Origin: Rhizobium mesosinicum
GTDB lineage: Bacteria > Pseudomonadota > Alphaproteobacteria > Rhizobiales > Rhizobiaceae
DNA length: 64,000 nt
Assembly: GCF_019511345.1 (NCBI RefSeq)
Contig: NZ_JAEUAK010000001.1
Coordinates: 372,001 to 436,000 of the forward strand
Direction of reading: 5' to 3'
In this document: positions 26,115-34,433 of the stretch, piece by piece
Numbering within the stretch: position 1 is the stretch's first letter
Layout: the number at the start of each line of letters is the position of its first letter
Notes under the pieces: generated by a model
Database searches by the model: none
What the model was told of the DNA's origin: nothing
Seen by the model: the letters and a program-made list of their open reading frames with translations, nothing else
Position numbers and translations under genes: made by a program

Positions 26115-26882
26115 TTATACTTCCACGACCAGTTGCGGCTGGAAGCCGTCATACTCCTCAGGATATCCCGCCGGATTACATAGCACTCTAGTGCTGCCTA
26201 CGCTGTAGTCACAGGCATGGTGGACATGGCCGTGAACCCAAAGCGTCGGTGTATGCGCCGCAATCAGGTCCTCTAGATCCGACGCGTAGCTGGCAGAGAG
26301 GATGTCGTACTTGTACTCGCCGAATATCGATTTAGCCGATGGCGCATGATGCGTCACGACCACGGTTTCTCCGTCGTGTCCTTGAGCGAGGGTCCTCGAT
26401 AGGAAAAGCCTTGCTTCCTGATGTTTCCTGTAAGCATGCAGTGGCTTGAAAGCCTGATAGGGCGTCTTGGAGAATTTAATCCTCTTATAGTCATTCATCA
26501 CTTGCTTGGCCGCATCCATTGCTAGAGCGGTGTCATCGCTGTGCAGACGGAAGTCGGTCCAGAGCGTGGTACCGAGAAAGCGAACACCGTCCAATATGAC
26601 AGCGTCGTTCTCCAAAAAGTGGACGTTAGGGTATCTGGAAGCCGCTTGTTTGGCGGCCCGGATGCTCTCGACCAACGATGCCCCATAGAACTCGTGATTT
26701 CCGGCGACCAGAAGCACGGGCATCAAAGGAGCAACAGTTTCAGCTAGCCATTCGAGGCTTGGAACGATACCGTTATCCAGCACGTCGCCGGCGCAGACGA
26801 ATACGTCGGCGTCAGGTGGATCGAAGGTTGCCTTTGCGCCTTCGAACTCGAGGTGCAAGTCTGAGGCGATCCATAGGCGCAC
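26115..26882 (-). CDS. Calcineurin-like metallophosphoesterase
   Basis: This 255-residue protein has all blocks of the binuclear-metal phosphoesterase fold: S-D-L-H-L-E, V-C-A-G-D-V-L-D, VLLVAGNHEFYG, V-V-T-H-H-A-P and W-V-H-G-H-V-H-H. GTG 26882 is chosen because CGGAGA precedes it and the family block starts at once; TTG 26942 would add 20 unlike residues. Members hydrolyse cyclic nucleotides, nucleotides or nucleic acids. It lies 130 bp upstream of the EEP gene on the same strand. Confidence 0.85.
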   Translation of the reverse strand: MRLWIASDLHLEFEGAKATFDPPDADVFVCAGDVLDNGIVPSLEWLAETVAPLMPVLLVAGNHEFYGASLVESIRAAKQAASRYPNVHFLENDAVILDGVRFLGTTLWTDFRLHSDDTALAMDAAKQVMNDYKRIKFSKTPYQAFKPLHAYRKHQEARLFLSRTLAQGHDGETVVVTHHAPSAKSIFGEYKYDILSASYASDLEDLIAAHTPTLWVHGHVHHACDYSVGSTRVLCNPAGYPEEYDGFQPQLVVEV

Positions 26883-27121
26883 GGGCGGTCTCCGGCTTGA
26901 TTGTCGTGACGACAGCCAAGCCGGTATAGCTTGCACCGTCAACTTCTCTTCTCTGCACTACCGGTCAAGAGCTTCCATCGCGCGTCGCGATGCAAGCGGA
27001 AAGCGCCGACGAAGCGTTGCCTCCCAGCTACCTGGCTTGCTCCCGAGTGCATAGTTCAATGCAATCCCTGCCATGCGTGCGGACGTCGGTCATCTCAATT
27101 GCGAGGGAGGCCGCCTTGCCG

Positions 27122-28309
27122 TTACCAGCTGAGCACAGGCTCATCTCCAACCGCCATGTAACGCATCCTTCTTTCGCTATCGCCGATTTGGAACCAGGGA
27201 GTAGCCAGTAGGCAATCATGCGGAAGGCCGGGCTGGCTGTGCAAACGCATCGTCGGCTCTCTGTTCCTCCCAAGGCGCGCTTCGTCGTCGAAACAGTGGA
27301 AGACGGATGAGTACGGGTCTTCGTCCGCATCGCTTATCTGCAGCCAATACCCCCTAGCCCTCGAACTATTCGCCAGCTCGGCCACCGTCACGGGTCCGAC
27401 CGGGTCGGCCCGAAGGCACAGCTTGCCGCCGTGGATGCCAATCGATGTGGACGCGAGCTGGCGGAGCGTCCAGCCTAGATCGTACTCGGCGGAATCGTTC
27501 GACAGCAGCCGCGAGTGCTCGTCTAGACGCTCGTAGGCGTTCTGTAGACTGTCGGTGATCGTGCCAAGCGTTTGTGCCTCTGTGAGCGCTTCGCTGAAAG
27601 CTATTCGTGCCGAGACGACGGCTGCCTCGTTGGAAACCTCCGGCCATGTATCCGGCCCCTTTAGCTCCTTGAGATATGCCTTCACGCCTGTTGTTCGACT
27701 AACGATAATCGGCGCGCACTTTGCATCCCTACCGATGGGAAACCATATGACGCCCTGCAGCGGCTTCAAACCAGATGATGCGTCAGAGCAATTATCCATC
27801 CTCGCTAACCGCTCCGCGCGAAACCGGAGTTCGTCAAGCGTCTCATCGATCGTTAACGTGTCGAGCTTGGGTGCTTTGTAGAAACCTTCGCCTGGGTAGT
27901 CGTAGTCGAACATCTCTAGTTTGTAGCGTGCGGAATCAATCGGCCCACCGTCCGACACGATGTGGATGATATACGCTTCGAACTTAGGCTTTTCCTCGAA
28001 GTCGACGTGATGCCAAACACCCGTGAAAATCACCCTGTCGGCTGCCGCCTTCCTAAGCCTTGCGGCGCGCTTGAGTATCGAAGCCCTGTAGTTGTCTACC
28101 AACGCCCTGAAATACGGGTTATCGCAGGGCAGGCCATTCATGAAGATACGTAGCGAGGTTCCCTCGACCTCGATAGCGGCGTCGGGCCCTGAGAACATCA
28201 GTTGACCATGATAGGTGAAACCGCCCCTTCTCCGCGCGGCCTCCTCGAACATTGCCGGGAAATGACCGCTCTTGAGTGTGTAAACATCTGACGCTTGGTA
28301 CATCGGCAT
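27122..28309 (-). CDS. Hypothetical protein, first gene of the phosphoesterase cassette
   Basis: I do not recognise this 395-residue protein. The first 200 residues are mixed alpha/beta (GGFTYHGQLMFSGPDAAIEV, then DRVIFTGVWHHVDFEE), and the second half contains long helices. No catalytic motif or membrane segment is evident. ATG 28309 or 28303 are possible; upstream extension to 28453 reads poorly. It is followed after 239 bp by the metallophosphoesterase gene on the same strand and is divergent from the first tniQ. Confidence 0.5.
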   Translation of the reverse strand: MPMYQASDVYTLKSGHFPAMFEEAARRRGGFTYHGQLMFSGPDAAIEVEGTSLRIFMNGLPCDNPYFRALVDNYRASILKRAARLRKAAADRVIFTGVWHHVDFEEKPKFEAYIIHIVSDGGPIDSARYKLEMFDYDYPGEGFYKAPKLDTLTIDETLDELRFRAERLARMDNCSDASSGLKPLQGVIWFPIGRDAKCAPIIVSRTTGVKAYLKELKGPDTWPEVSNEAAVVSARIAFSEALTEAQTLGTITDSLQNAYERLDEHSRLLSNDSAEYDLGWTLRQLASTSIGIHGGKLCLRADPVGPVTVAELANSSRARGYWLQISDADEDPYSSVFHCFDDEARLGRNREPTMRLHSQPGLPHDCLLATPWFQIGDSERRMRYMAVGDEPVLSW

Positions 28310-28507
28310 TCCATTTTCTAGGCAAGCGCAATCGTTCGTTAAACGGGCGCTTAACGAGGGACCGGATTGCCGGACGGGGAAAGATCGCTGTGTTCCGCAG
28401 GTGCGTGAACTCAACTCATGAGTAATGGTTGTCCGGATTTCCGAAGGGCGCAAGCGCCTTTTTCAGCTCCGCTGCATTCAAACAGCGACACCATCTCGGG
28501 ACCGTTT

Positions 28508-28527
28508 GGTGTGGCATAAGCCACACC
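28508..28527. promoter_or_regulatory. Perfect hairpin in the leader of the first tniQ
   Basis: GGTGTGGC and GCCACACC form an 8-bp stem with loop ATAA. It lies about 170 bp before the tniQ start and just upstream of a tiny leader frame. It could be an operator or an mRNA structure. The rest of the 369-bp gap (28310-28678) shows no other gene. Confidence 0.4.
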
Positions 28528-28548
28528 CTTGGAGGCTGAGGGAGAAGA

Positions 28549-28602
28549 ATGAGATTTCCGCGGCCGTACCTTCCTACAAGGGTTGTCGAATTAGATGAGT
28601 AG
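28549..28602 (+). CDS. Possible 17-residue leader peptide before tniQ
   Basis: ATG 28549 follows a strong GGGAGAAG site and opens a 17-codon frame ending at TAG 28600-28602. Its end overlaps ATG 28595, which is in frame with tniQ, in an arrangement that could couple translation. Without homologues this is only a possibility; very short frames arise by chance. Confidence 0.2.
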   Translation: MRFPRPYLPTRVVELDE

Positions 28603-28678
28603 CCCAAGCATTGAATTGAGTGGTCTGCTATGGGAAAGTTGTGTTCCAATCGCCGACAAATATGAGCGTTTCACTGAC

Positions 28679-30463
28679 ATGCTGAAAATTCAGCTCCATG
28701 ACGACGAGACGTTGACGAGCTTCGTTTCACGTCTGGCGCGAGCTAACGGCGTTCAGCGAATGCGGACGTTCTGCATCGATCTTGGCATTGATGTACACAA
28801 GCTGAAGCTCGGCGATCGGGATCAACTGGTGATGATCGCTGATTTGACAGGAGTGCCTGTTGAACGCTTGATGTACAGCGCAGCCGAGCGGTCTGCGAAG
28901 AGAGAAGTCCGCCTGGGCAACGGTTGGGTACAGCCGTCCAGGCTAAATCGAACCTATCTGCGTTTCTGTCCGCATTGCATCGTCGACGACAATAACAGCG
29001 CGGCAGCATTCAAGGGCACTGCTGCATACTATAGAATGCAGTGGTTTCTTCCTCAGCTTACCACATGCGCGAAGCATTGTAGCCTGATAGTTGAGGCCGA
29101 TGCCCCGAAGGGGCTCGAGACAAATAGCCACGATTTTTGCGCCATCCTCGAACGGCTGGGAGGCCAGGATCTCCTTTTGAAAGCGTCGATCCCCCGCACG
29201 CCGACAGCGTTCGAGACCCACCTGTTGAGTCGTATTTCAAGTTCCCCCTCCTCAGCCGGCCCACTGATCGACATCCTTTCTCTGGAGGCGCTCATTGTGA
29301 TGAGCGAGAGACTTGGGATCGCGGCACTTCATGGGCGAGCGGGCAATCCCCGGAAGTTAACGTCCGAACAGATTCATACCGCTCGCTCGGCGGGCTTCTC
29401 GAGCCTGTCGAACGGTATGCAAGGGGTAAAGACCGTCCTCGACACCCTGGTCGACTGCGCACCATACGGTTCGCACTCGGCACATGGTCTCTACGGCACC
29501 CTCTATATGGCTCTCCAGCAGAGTTATGAAAATGCCGAATACGATGTGTTCCGCTCGACAATGGCCGAGCATGCGACTGCTACCGGAAGGCTCACGCCCG
29601 GCACGCGAATCTTCGATAACAAAGTCACTGTAGGTGCTGTAAAACTCCGCGACTTAGCCACGCGGGTGGGAGTAGACCCAGCAAGGCTGAGACGGGAAAT
29701 GCGTAACCGCGGTACTCGATCTCCCGTTAGATCTGCGGTGAAATCGAACGATGCCCGCGATATCGAAGAACACTTCGCGTCACTTTGGACATATGCCGAG
29801 GCCCGGCGCTTTCTTGGATGCAATCTTCGTGGTCTCCATAGCCTGTTCGACGCGAAAATCATCGACAACGAAACGTACGGGCTTCAGCAAGGTTATTGCC
29901 ACCGACAGGGCATCTACGAGCTGGCAGCGCGGATCAGGCAACGGGCTACAACTGCGGATGATCTGCACCTAGTGCCCCTTATGGACGCCACTCGCCCCGC
30001 GTCATCCTCAGTCGCCGAGGTGCTCAACTATATTCTGGCGGGAAAGCTATCGAGCGTAGCGATCAACGAGAGCCTCCCGATCTTAATGGGAACGAAAATT
30101 TCGGTTTCGGAGGTTCGCCAAGCTCACGTTCCCCACGGTTACCTCACAGCTGCAGACGCACGCGCTCATCTGCACCTAAGCCTTACAGGCTTCGCAGCCC
30201 TGATTGCGAATGGCATCCTGTCAGCCCGATCGCTGGGCTATCCGCGGCAGGATTGGTGGATACTTGATAACGCGGAAGTAGAGCGGTTTCGCGCGAGCTA
30301 TATTAGCCTTCAGGAATGCGCAGCGATAACAGGTTTAAGTGCCAACGCCCTGAGCAATCGTGCGAAGCGTGGCGGCCTCGTTCTCGCTATCCCCATCGAA
30401 CGCGCCGGCCAAGCCATTTATGATCGAAGGCACACTGAGATACTGTGCGGCCGAGAGGCCTAA
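28679..30463 (+). CDS. tniQ: TniQ/TnsD-family target-selection protein, copy 1
   Basis: This 594-residue protein starts with the TniQ signature D-D-E-T-L-T-S-F-V-S-R-L-A and carries a zinc motif with Cys97, Cys100, Cys130 and Cys134 (F-C-P-H-C ... C-A-K-H-C). The C-terminal 300 residues contain several HTH-like segments such as LSANALSNRAKRGGLVLAIP. TniQ proteins bind a target DNA (or Cascade) and recruit the TnsC ATPase. Start follows alignment with copy 2 at 35574; ATG 28595 is an alternative adding 28 residues. It is separated from the tnsABC operon by about 970 bp. Confidence 0.82.
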   Translation: MLKIQLHDDETLTSFVSRLARANGVQRMRTFCIDLGIDVHKLKLGDRDQLVMIADLTGVPVERLMYSAAERSAKREVRLGNGWVQPSRLNRTYLRFCPHCIVDDNNSAAAFKGTAAYYRMQWFLPQLTTCAKHCSLIVEADAPKGLETNSHDFCAILERLGGQDLLLKASIPRTPTAFETHLLSRISSSPSSAGPLIDILSLEALIVMSERLGIAALHGRAGNPRKLTSEQIHTARSAGFSSLSNGMQGVKTVLDTLVDCAPYGSHSAHGLYGTLYMALQQSYENAEYDVFRSTMAEHATATGRLTPGTRIFDNKVTVGAVKLRDLATRVGVDPARLRREMRNRGTRSPVRSAVKSNDARDIEEHFASLWTYAEARRFLGCNLRGLHSLFDAKIIDNETYGLQQGYCHRQGIYELAARIRQRATTADDLHLVPLMDATRPASSSVAEVLNYILAGKLSSVAINESLPILMGTKISVSEVRQAHVPHGYLTAADARAHLHLSLTGFAALIANGILSARSLGYPRQDWWILDNAEVERFRASYISLQECAAITGLSANALSNRAKRGGLVLAIPIERAGQAIYDRRHTEILCGREA

Positions 30464-31200
30464 TTGCGCGAGAGATCTGGGACGAAGAGACTTCAGCGCC
30501 TGCTTTTCACTCAATAATACCAGGCACGCGGAGATGATACTGCGATCTCTGATGGCAACCGCCGTGCAACGAACCTCGCCTTTCAGAGAGCAGGCGATCT
30601 CCACGCGCTAGTCCAGCACGATGTCGCGGGCGTTTCATGGTCAAATTTTTGATAAAATTCTCAAAACGGGACATTACTATTCAATATTTCCGTCATGACG
30701 ACACGTATTAACCATGAATCTACAATATAGGCTCGCGCTCGCAACAACTTGGGCCGATCCCGTTGACGTGAGCGACAGAACAACGTTAGAAGTTGCATCA
30801 GCTTGATACAAAAGGTGCTCAGTTATGACACGAACGACCATACGAATAGAGAATAAGGCCCGCCCTTAAACCTCTGTCTCGGTATGTTCGACCGTGACTG
30901 AGATCACGGCAGGCCAACGTTGAAGCGCAATGCTAACGGTTGGAGCCTGAATATGAAGTATCGCAAGCTGAATGGACATCCTTCCGCCCTGAACATTTTA
31001 GACCGCGGCAAATGCCGTCAAAAGTACCGCTTTGTTCACCGCGATCGGCACGCTGTTCTTTCCCACCATTCATCCAAGCAGGATCTGGCTCCGGACCGAA
31101 TACGTCTGGCCAGCGTAGCTGTCGGCTAGTCGGCCGAAGCTAAACCTACCCAATTGGCTCTGGGCTTTGGAACGTCCTCACGGACGGGAAAGGCTTACGA
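30464..31200. other. Gap between the first tniQ and the small gene before tnsA
   Basis: About 740 bp of AT-richer DNA with no supported gene. It contains the palindrome CGTCATGACG at 30691-30700 and the strings TGACGAC (30696-30702) and AACGACC (30833-30839), which weakly resemble the inverse of the repeats at 38203-38276. Short frames around 30920-31143 lack motifs. Confidence 0.35.
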
Positions 31201-31368
31201 ATGGACATCGCGTCCGTGATCCAAATCTTGCACGAACGCCGCAAGGGGTTCGACATCCTTGCCCTCGAATACGAGCGCAAGACCAAATTCGCGATCCCGG
31301 TGGACAAGCCCAAGCGCGGCCGCTCGGTGGTGAAACTCGCCGTCGCCGATGAGGACGACGAGGCGTAG
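31201..31368 (+). CDS. Small hypothetical protein (55 residues) before tnsA
   Basis: ATG 31201 preceded by GGGAAAGG opens a 55-residue frame beginning MDIASVIQILHERRKG, basic in the middle and ending in an acidic tail. The codon pattern looks coding, and a perfect hairpin begins at its stop codon, as for a real gene end. It may be the 3' remnant of a longer gene, since the frame is open only back to a TAA near 31141. Function unknown. Confidence 0.45.
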   Translation: MDIASVIQILHERRKGFDILALEYERKTKFAIPVDKPKRGRSVVKLAVADEDDEA

Positions 31369-31390
31369 GAGTGGGCAAAATGCCCACTCC
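31368..31390 (+). terminator. Perfect hairpin between the small gene and tnsA
   Basis: GGAGTGGGC (31368-31376) and GCCCACTCC (31382-31390) form a 9-bp stem around AAAAT, followed by a pyrimidine-rich but not T-only stretch. It isolates the tnsABC operon from the upstream gene. The reading frame that opens at GTG 31371 starts inside this hairpin, which argues against that start. Confidence 0.65.
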
Positions 31391-31428
31391 ACTTCTCCCC
31401 CAACTTCTTTGGACTAAGGAGCACGTAG

Positions 31429-32129
31429 GTGAAGTCAGGTCGCAAATATGCCAAGATTATCGTAGGCGCTCGCGATATTACTTTGCGCCAAATTCCCAAC
31501 AAAAAGCCGCCCGAGGAACGCATGAGCATTGTCTCGTGCCGCGTTCTGTCGAAGTTTCCCGACAACACCGCGCATCGCCTAGAGAGTGGCTCGAGGCGGC
31601 TGCGATGGACATGTTCGCAGCTAACCCCGACGTCGTTTCGATCCGTACCCAATTCGGGCCGTTAGCGTTTGTGTTGGATCGCATCGAGCACAAGCACTAT
31701 GCCGACCTTTGTGTGGATTTTCGCAACGGTGCACGTATCCTCTACGCCGTCCGTGCGAAGGCCAACTTGGGCAACTTGCGCAAGACGTTGCAACACATCC
31801 GTAACCAATGCCTCGAGTTGTACGCTCACGAAATCCATCTTTTGACGGAAGACGAGATTTCTAAACCTAAGGTTTACTCCTCGCAGCAAAAAGTTCGCTC
31901 ACGAAACTTGCGCAACGAGGAGAATAACCGGCACCTTCTAACCGTCCTAAAGGATCTTGGCGGCTCTGCCGTTATCTTCGACGTTTTCAATCACCTCGAA
32001 GCGAAAATGACTTTCGCGGATGTGTGGGAAGCTGTCTGGGCGCTGCTCGAGGACGGCCTGATCCGGCACGATCACATTGATCCGGACGCGTCGTTCATGA
32101 CGCGTCTCTCCAAAATTCGTATGGCATAA
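31429..32129 (+). pseudogene. tnsA: tnsA-like transposon endonuclease, interrupted by a -1 frameshift
   Basis: TnsA cuts the 5' ends of a Tn7-like element. An ideal AAGGAG (31416-31421) precedes GTG 31429, opening a frame that ends K-F-P-D-N-T-A-H-R-L-E-S near 31587. The rest, from W-L-E-A-A-A-M-D-M-F onward, continues in the -1 frame to 32129. Adding one T (AGTGG to AGTTGG at 31587) joins them into S-W-L-E, the expected TnsA helix with its catalytic Glu. Downstream are the Asp of H-Y-A-D-L and A-V-R-A-K where TnsA has QxK. So the gene is probably inactivated, unless this is a sequencing error. Confidence 0.72.
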
Positions 32130-32140
32130 AGGGGATCACC

Positions 32141-34432
32141 ATGGCTCAGAAACGTCAGTCTGTTACTCGCTTCGCAATTGGTTCTGACGATCGCGTCTTA
32201 CTGTTTGGTCGACCATACCGATTCGAGCGCGACTTCGAGGAGGGTATTGTCGTCCGATCGGATGACGACAAGCCCACGGACGTGGTTGCCCTCACCTGGC
32301 AGGACATCAACGGTCGTCTGCGCAAGTTTACGCTCACGATTGAAAAAGGCTACTATTCCGTCGCCAACGCGATCAAGCGCGCCTCAGAGAACAAGAAGCG
32401 CAAGCTATTCGAGCTGTCTCCTGAAGATGTTCTCCGATCGGTTATGGTACGCGCGTTTCTCGAGGCGGAGGCTGAAGACGAGGCGGCCAAGGAGGCCGCC
32501 TCGGTTGCGGTCAAACGTTCCGACGCCAAGATCAAGAGGTTCTATCGCAAATTCGAGATCGAGAATGCTCCCCTCCTGCTGGAGGCTCGGGTTTACAAAA
32601 AGGGAAAAGGTTCAAAGCGCGACGTCTTGGTAGGACCGCGTCAGTTTCGTCGGCTGATTGAGCGGTTCGAGAAGACCGATGCGGACGACACGGCCCTGGT
32701 TCGTCAACATAGGGGGCGCGTACCCTCCGGCAGCGAATTCACCGAGGAGCAACAGGAGCATTTCGCCACTTATGCAAATTACTATCTGAACTCGGACGAA
32801 CCGACTGTCCGAGCGGCGTTCACTCGCATGGAAGCAGACCAAGCAGAAAGTATCGCGCAGGGCAAGCCATTCATCGAACTCTGCTCATACAGCACCTTTC
32901 TACGGATCGTTCGCGAAATCGATGACGTGATCGTCGATCTGGGTCGTAGCCGTGACAAACATCGCGTTGCACGAAAATACATCATGTCCGGGAAGGGTCT
33001 CAAGGTCGACTACCCAATGCAAATCCTCGAGATGGACGAGCATAAAATCGATCTGATGCGCATCTTAAAGAACATGAACCGTTGGAAGCTGCTGCATCCT
33101 GATGTGCAGGCCAAAATTGGTGAAATGGGTCGACCTTGGCTGTCGGTGGCGATGGACGCATATTCGCGCTCGGTCTGCGGAATGCGCTTGCTCGTGGGCG
33201 ATCCCGACGGAGAGGAAGCGGTGGCAACGCTTGCAATGGCGGTCCGTAACAAGGAAGTGGAAACCGCTCTTTCGGGATACAGCATCGAATGGCCGCAGTG
33301 CGGAACCCCGGATGCGGTACATACGGATGCGGGTGCCGGCTACATTTCGTCCGAATTTCAGAAAGCTGTAATTGGGCTCACCGGAAAGCATCGAATTCCG
33401 CCCTCAAAACACCCGCACCTTCGCGCTCGCGTTGAACGCTTTTTCAGAACACTCAACTCTCGCTATATGCACATGTTTTCAGGACGCACATTCTCCAATG
33501 TGCTCGACCGAGATAACTACGACCCCAGGAAGTTCGCGCACCTAACTCATCAAAAGCTTGCCGAACTGTTAATCCAGTTGATTGTCGGGGCGTACCACAA
33601 CACCCCTCACCGCGGCCTGAATGGTCAGACGCCGTTGGAGGTATGGTATCTTGGCTCCCAGCTAGAACGCCCTGTCCCTCCTCCACCGAATGAGCAGGAC
33701 TACCGGGACATTTTTGGATTGCAGCTTACGCGTAAGATCGGGAGCCACGGCCTCACGTTCCTCTTCATCCCGTACTGGTCCGACGAGTTGGCAAAGGCTC
33801 AAGGTACAAAGTTCGGCGACGAGCTCAACGTAAGGGTCAACGACCAGGACCTCAGCGCCTTATCGTTTCAGGACCCCGCTGACGGATCTTGGAAAGACGC
33901 TTTTGCGACGCACGAGGGCTTCAAGAACGTCTCCGCAGCCGACTGGATGGAAACACTCGACTACTGCATGAAAAACAATGGCCCGCGCACGAGAAACTCG
34001 CGGCGTGCAAAAGAAATTCTTCTCCGGACTCTCAAGGATGTGCAGGCCGAGAGCGAAAGATCGCGTCTTGCGGCCGGAGTTGCGTCCCCGATGCTCAAGG
34101 CCAAGACGGTTGAGAACTTTGAGAAAACGAGGGCTGCCGCCTTTCATTTTTCGCGCCATCTCTGGTTCGACCGCGGGAACGAGGCGGATCCGATCACAGA
34201 GGAAGTCAATCCGGTCGATGGAAATGCAGATGAAGATACACCCGCCATCGACGTGATGAATCCGCAGGGAGAATTCAGCAAAGTTGGGCTTATCGAGCCC
34301 GGAACACCTGAACCGGTCGGGAGGTCGTCCACATCGAGAAAGGCCAAGAGCACTACGCCAATTCAGCCCGATGACGATGTTGAAGTTGACGACTCTCATA
34401 TCGTTCTCCGCACGTCAGATAAGGATGATTGA
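32141..34432 (+). CDS. tnsB: TnsB/TniA DDE transposase
   Basis: This 763-residue transposase has a retroviral-integrase-type core with the catalytic triad Asp299 (L-E-M-D-E-H), Asp396 (V-H-T-D-A-G-A-G-Y) and Glu432 (R-A-R-V-E-R-F-F); the last two are 35 residues apart after the Asp, as in DDE(35)E enzymes. N-terminal helical domains bind the transposon ends, and the C-terminal Mu-type beta-barrel plus an acidic, proline-rich tail (about 660-763) contact TnsC. It cuts the 3' ends and joins them to target DNA. GGGGA precedes the ATG; it starts 11 bp after tnsA. Confidence 0.92.
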   Translation: MAQKRQSVTRFAIGSDDRVLLFGRPYRFERDFEEGIVVRSDDDKPTDVVALTWQDINGRLRKFTLTIEKGYYSVANAIKRASENKKRKLFELSPEDVLRSVMVRAFLEAEAEDEAAKEAASVAVKRSDAKIKRFYRKFEIENAPLLLEARVYKKGKGSKRDVLVGPRQFRRLIERFEKTDADDTALVRQHRGRVPSGSEFTEEQQEHFATYANYYLNSDEPTVRAAFTRMEADQAESIAQGKPFIELCSYSTFLRIVREIDDVIVDLGRSRDKHRVARKYIMSGKGLKVDYPMQILEMDEHKIDLMRILKNMNRWKLLHPDVQAKIGEMGRPWLSVAMDAYSRSVCGMRLLVGDPDGEEAVATLAMAVRNKEVETALSGYSIEWPQCGTPDAVHTDAGAGYISSEFQKAVIGLTGKHRIPPSKHPHLRARVERFFRTLNSRYMHMFSGRTFSNVLDRDNYDPRKFAHLTHQKLAELLIQLIVGAYHNTPHRGLNGQTPLEVWYLGSQLERPVPPPPNEQDYRDIFGLQLTRKIGSHGLTFLFIPYWSDELAKAQGTKFGDELNVRVNDQDLSALSFQDPADGSWKDAFATHEGFKNVSAADWMETLDYCMKNNGPRTRNSRRAKEILLRTLKDVQAESERSRLAAGVASPMLKAKTVENFEKTRAAAFHFSRHLWFDRGNEADPITEEVNPVDGNADEDTPAIDVMNPQGEFSKVGLIEPGTPEPVGRSSTSRKAKSTTPIQPDDDVEVDDSHIVLRTSDKDD

Positions 34433-34433
34433 G

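Noticed and set aside
30920..31143. Two overlapping plus-strand frames before the small gene
   Set aside because: They have no recognisable motif and neither continues into the 31201 frame.
31371..31590. tnsA start at GTG 31371 in the downstream frame
   Set aside because: That start lies inside the 9-bp terminator hairpin and has no ribosome binding site, while GTG 31429 in the other frame has an ideal one.
31579..31596. Programmed -1 frameshift in tnsA
   Set aside because: The shift site CTAGAGAGTGG has no slippery X-XXY-YYZ heptamer and no clear downstream structure, so a mutation or sequencing error is likelier.
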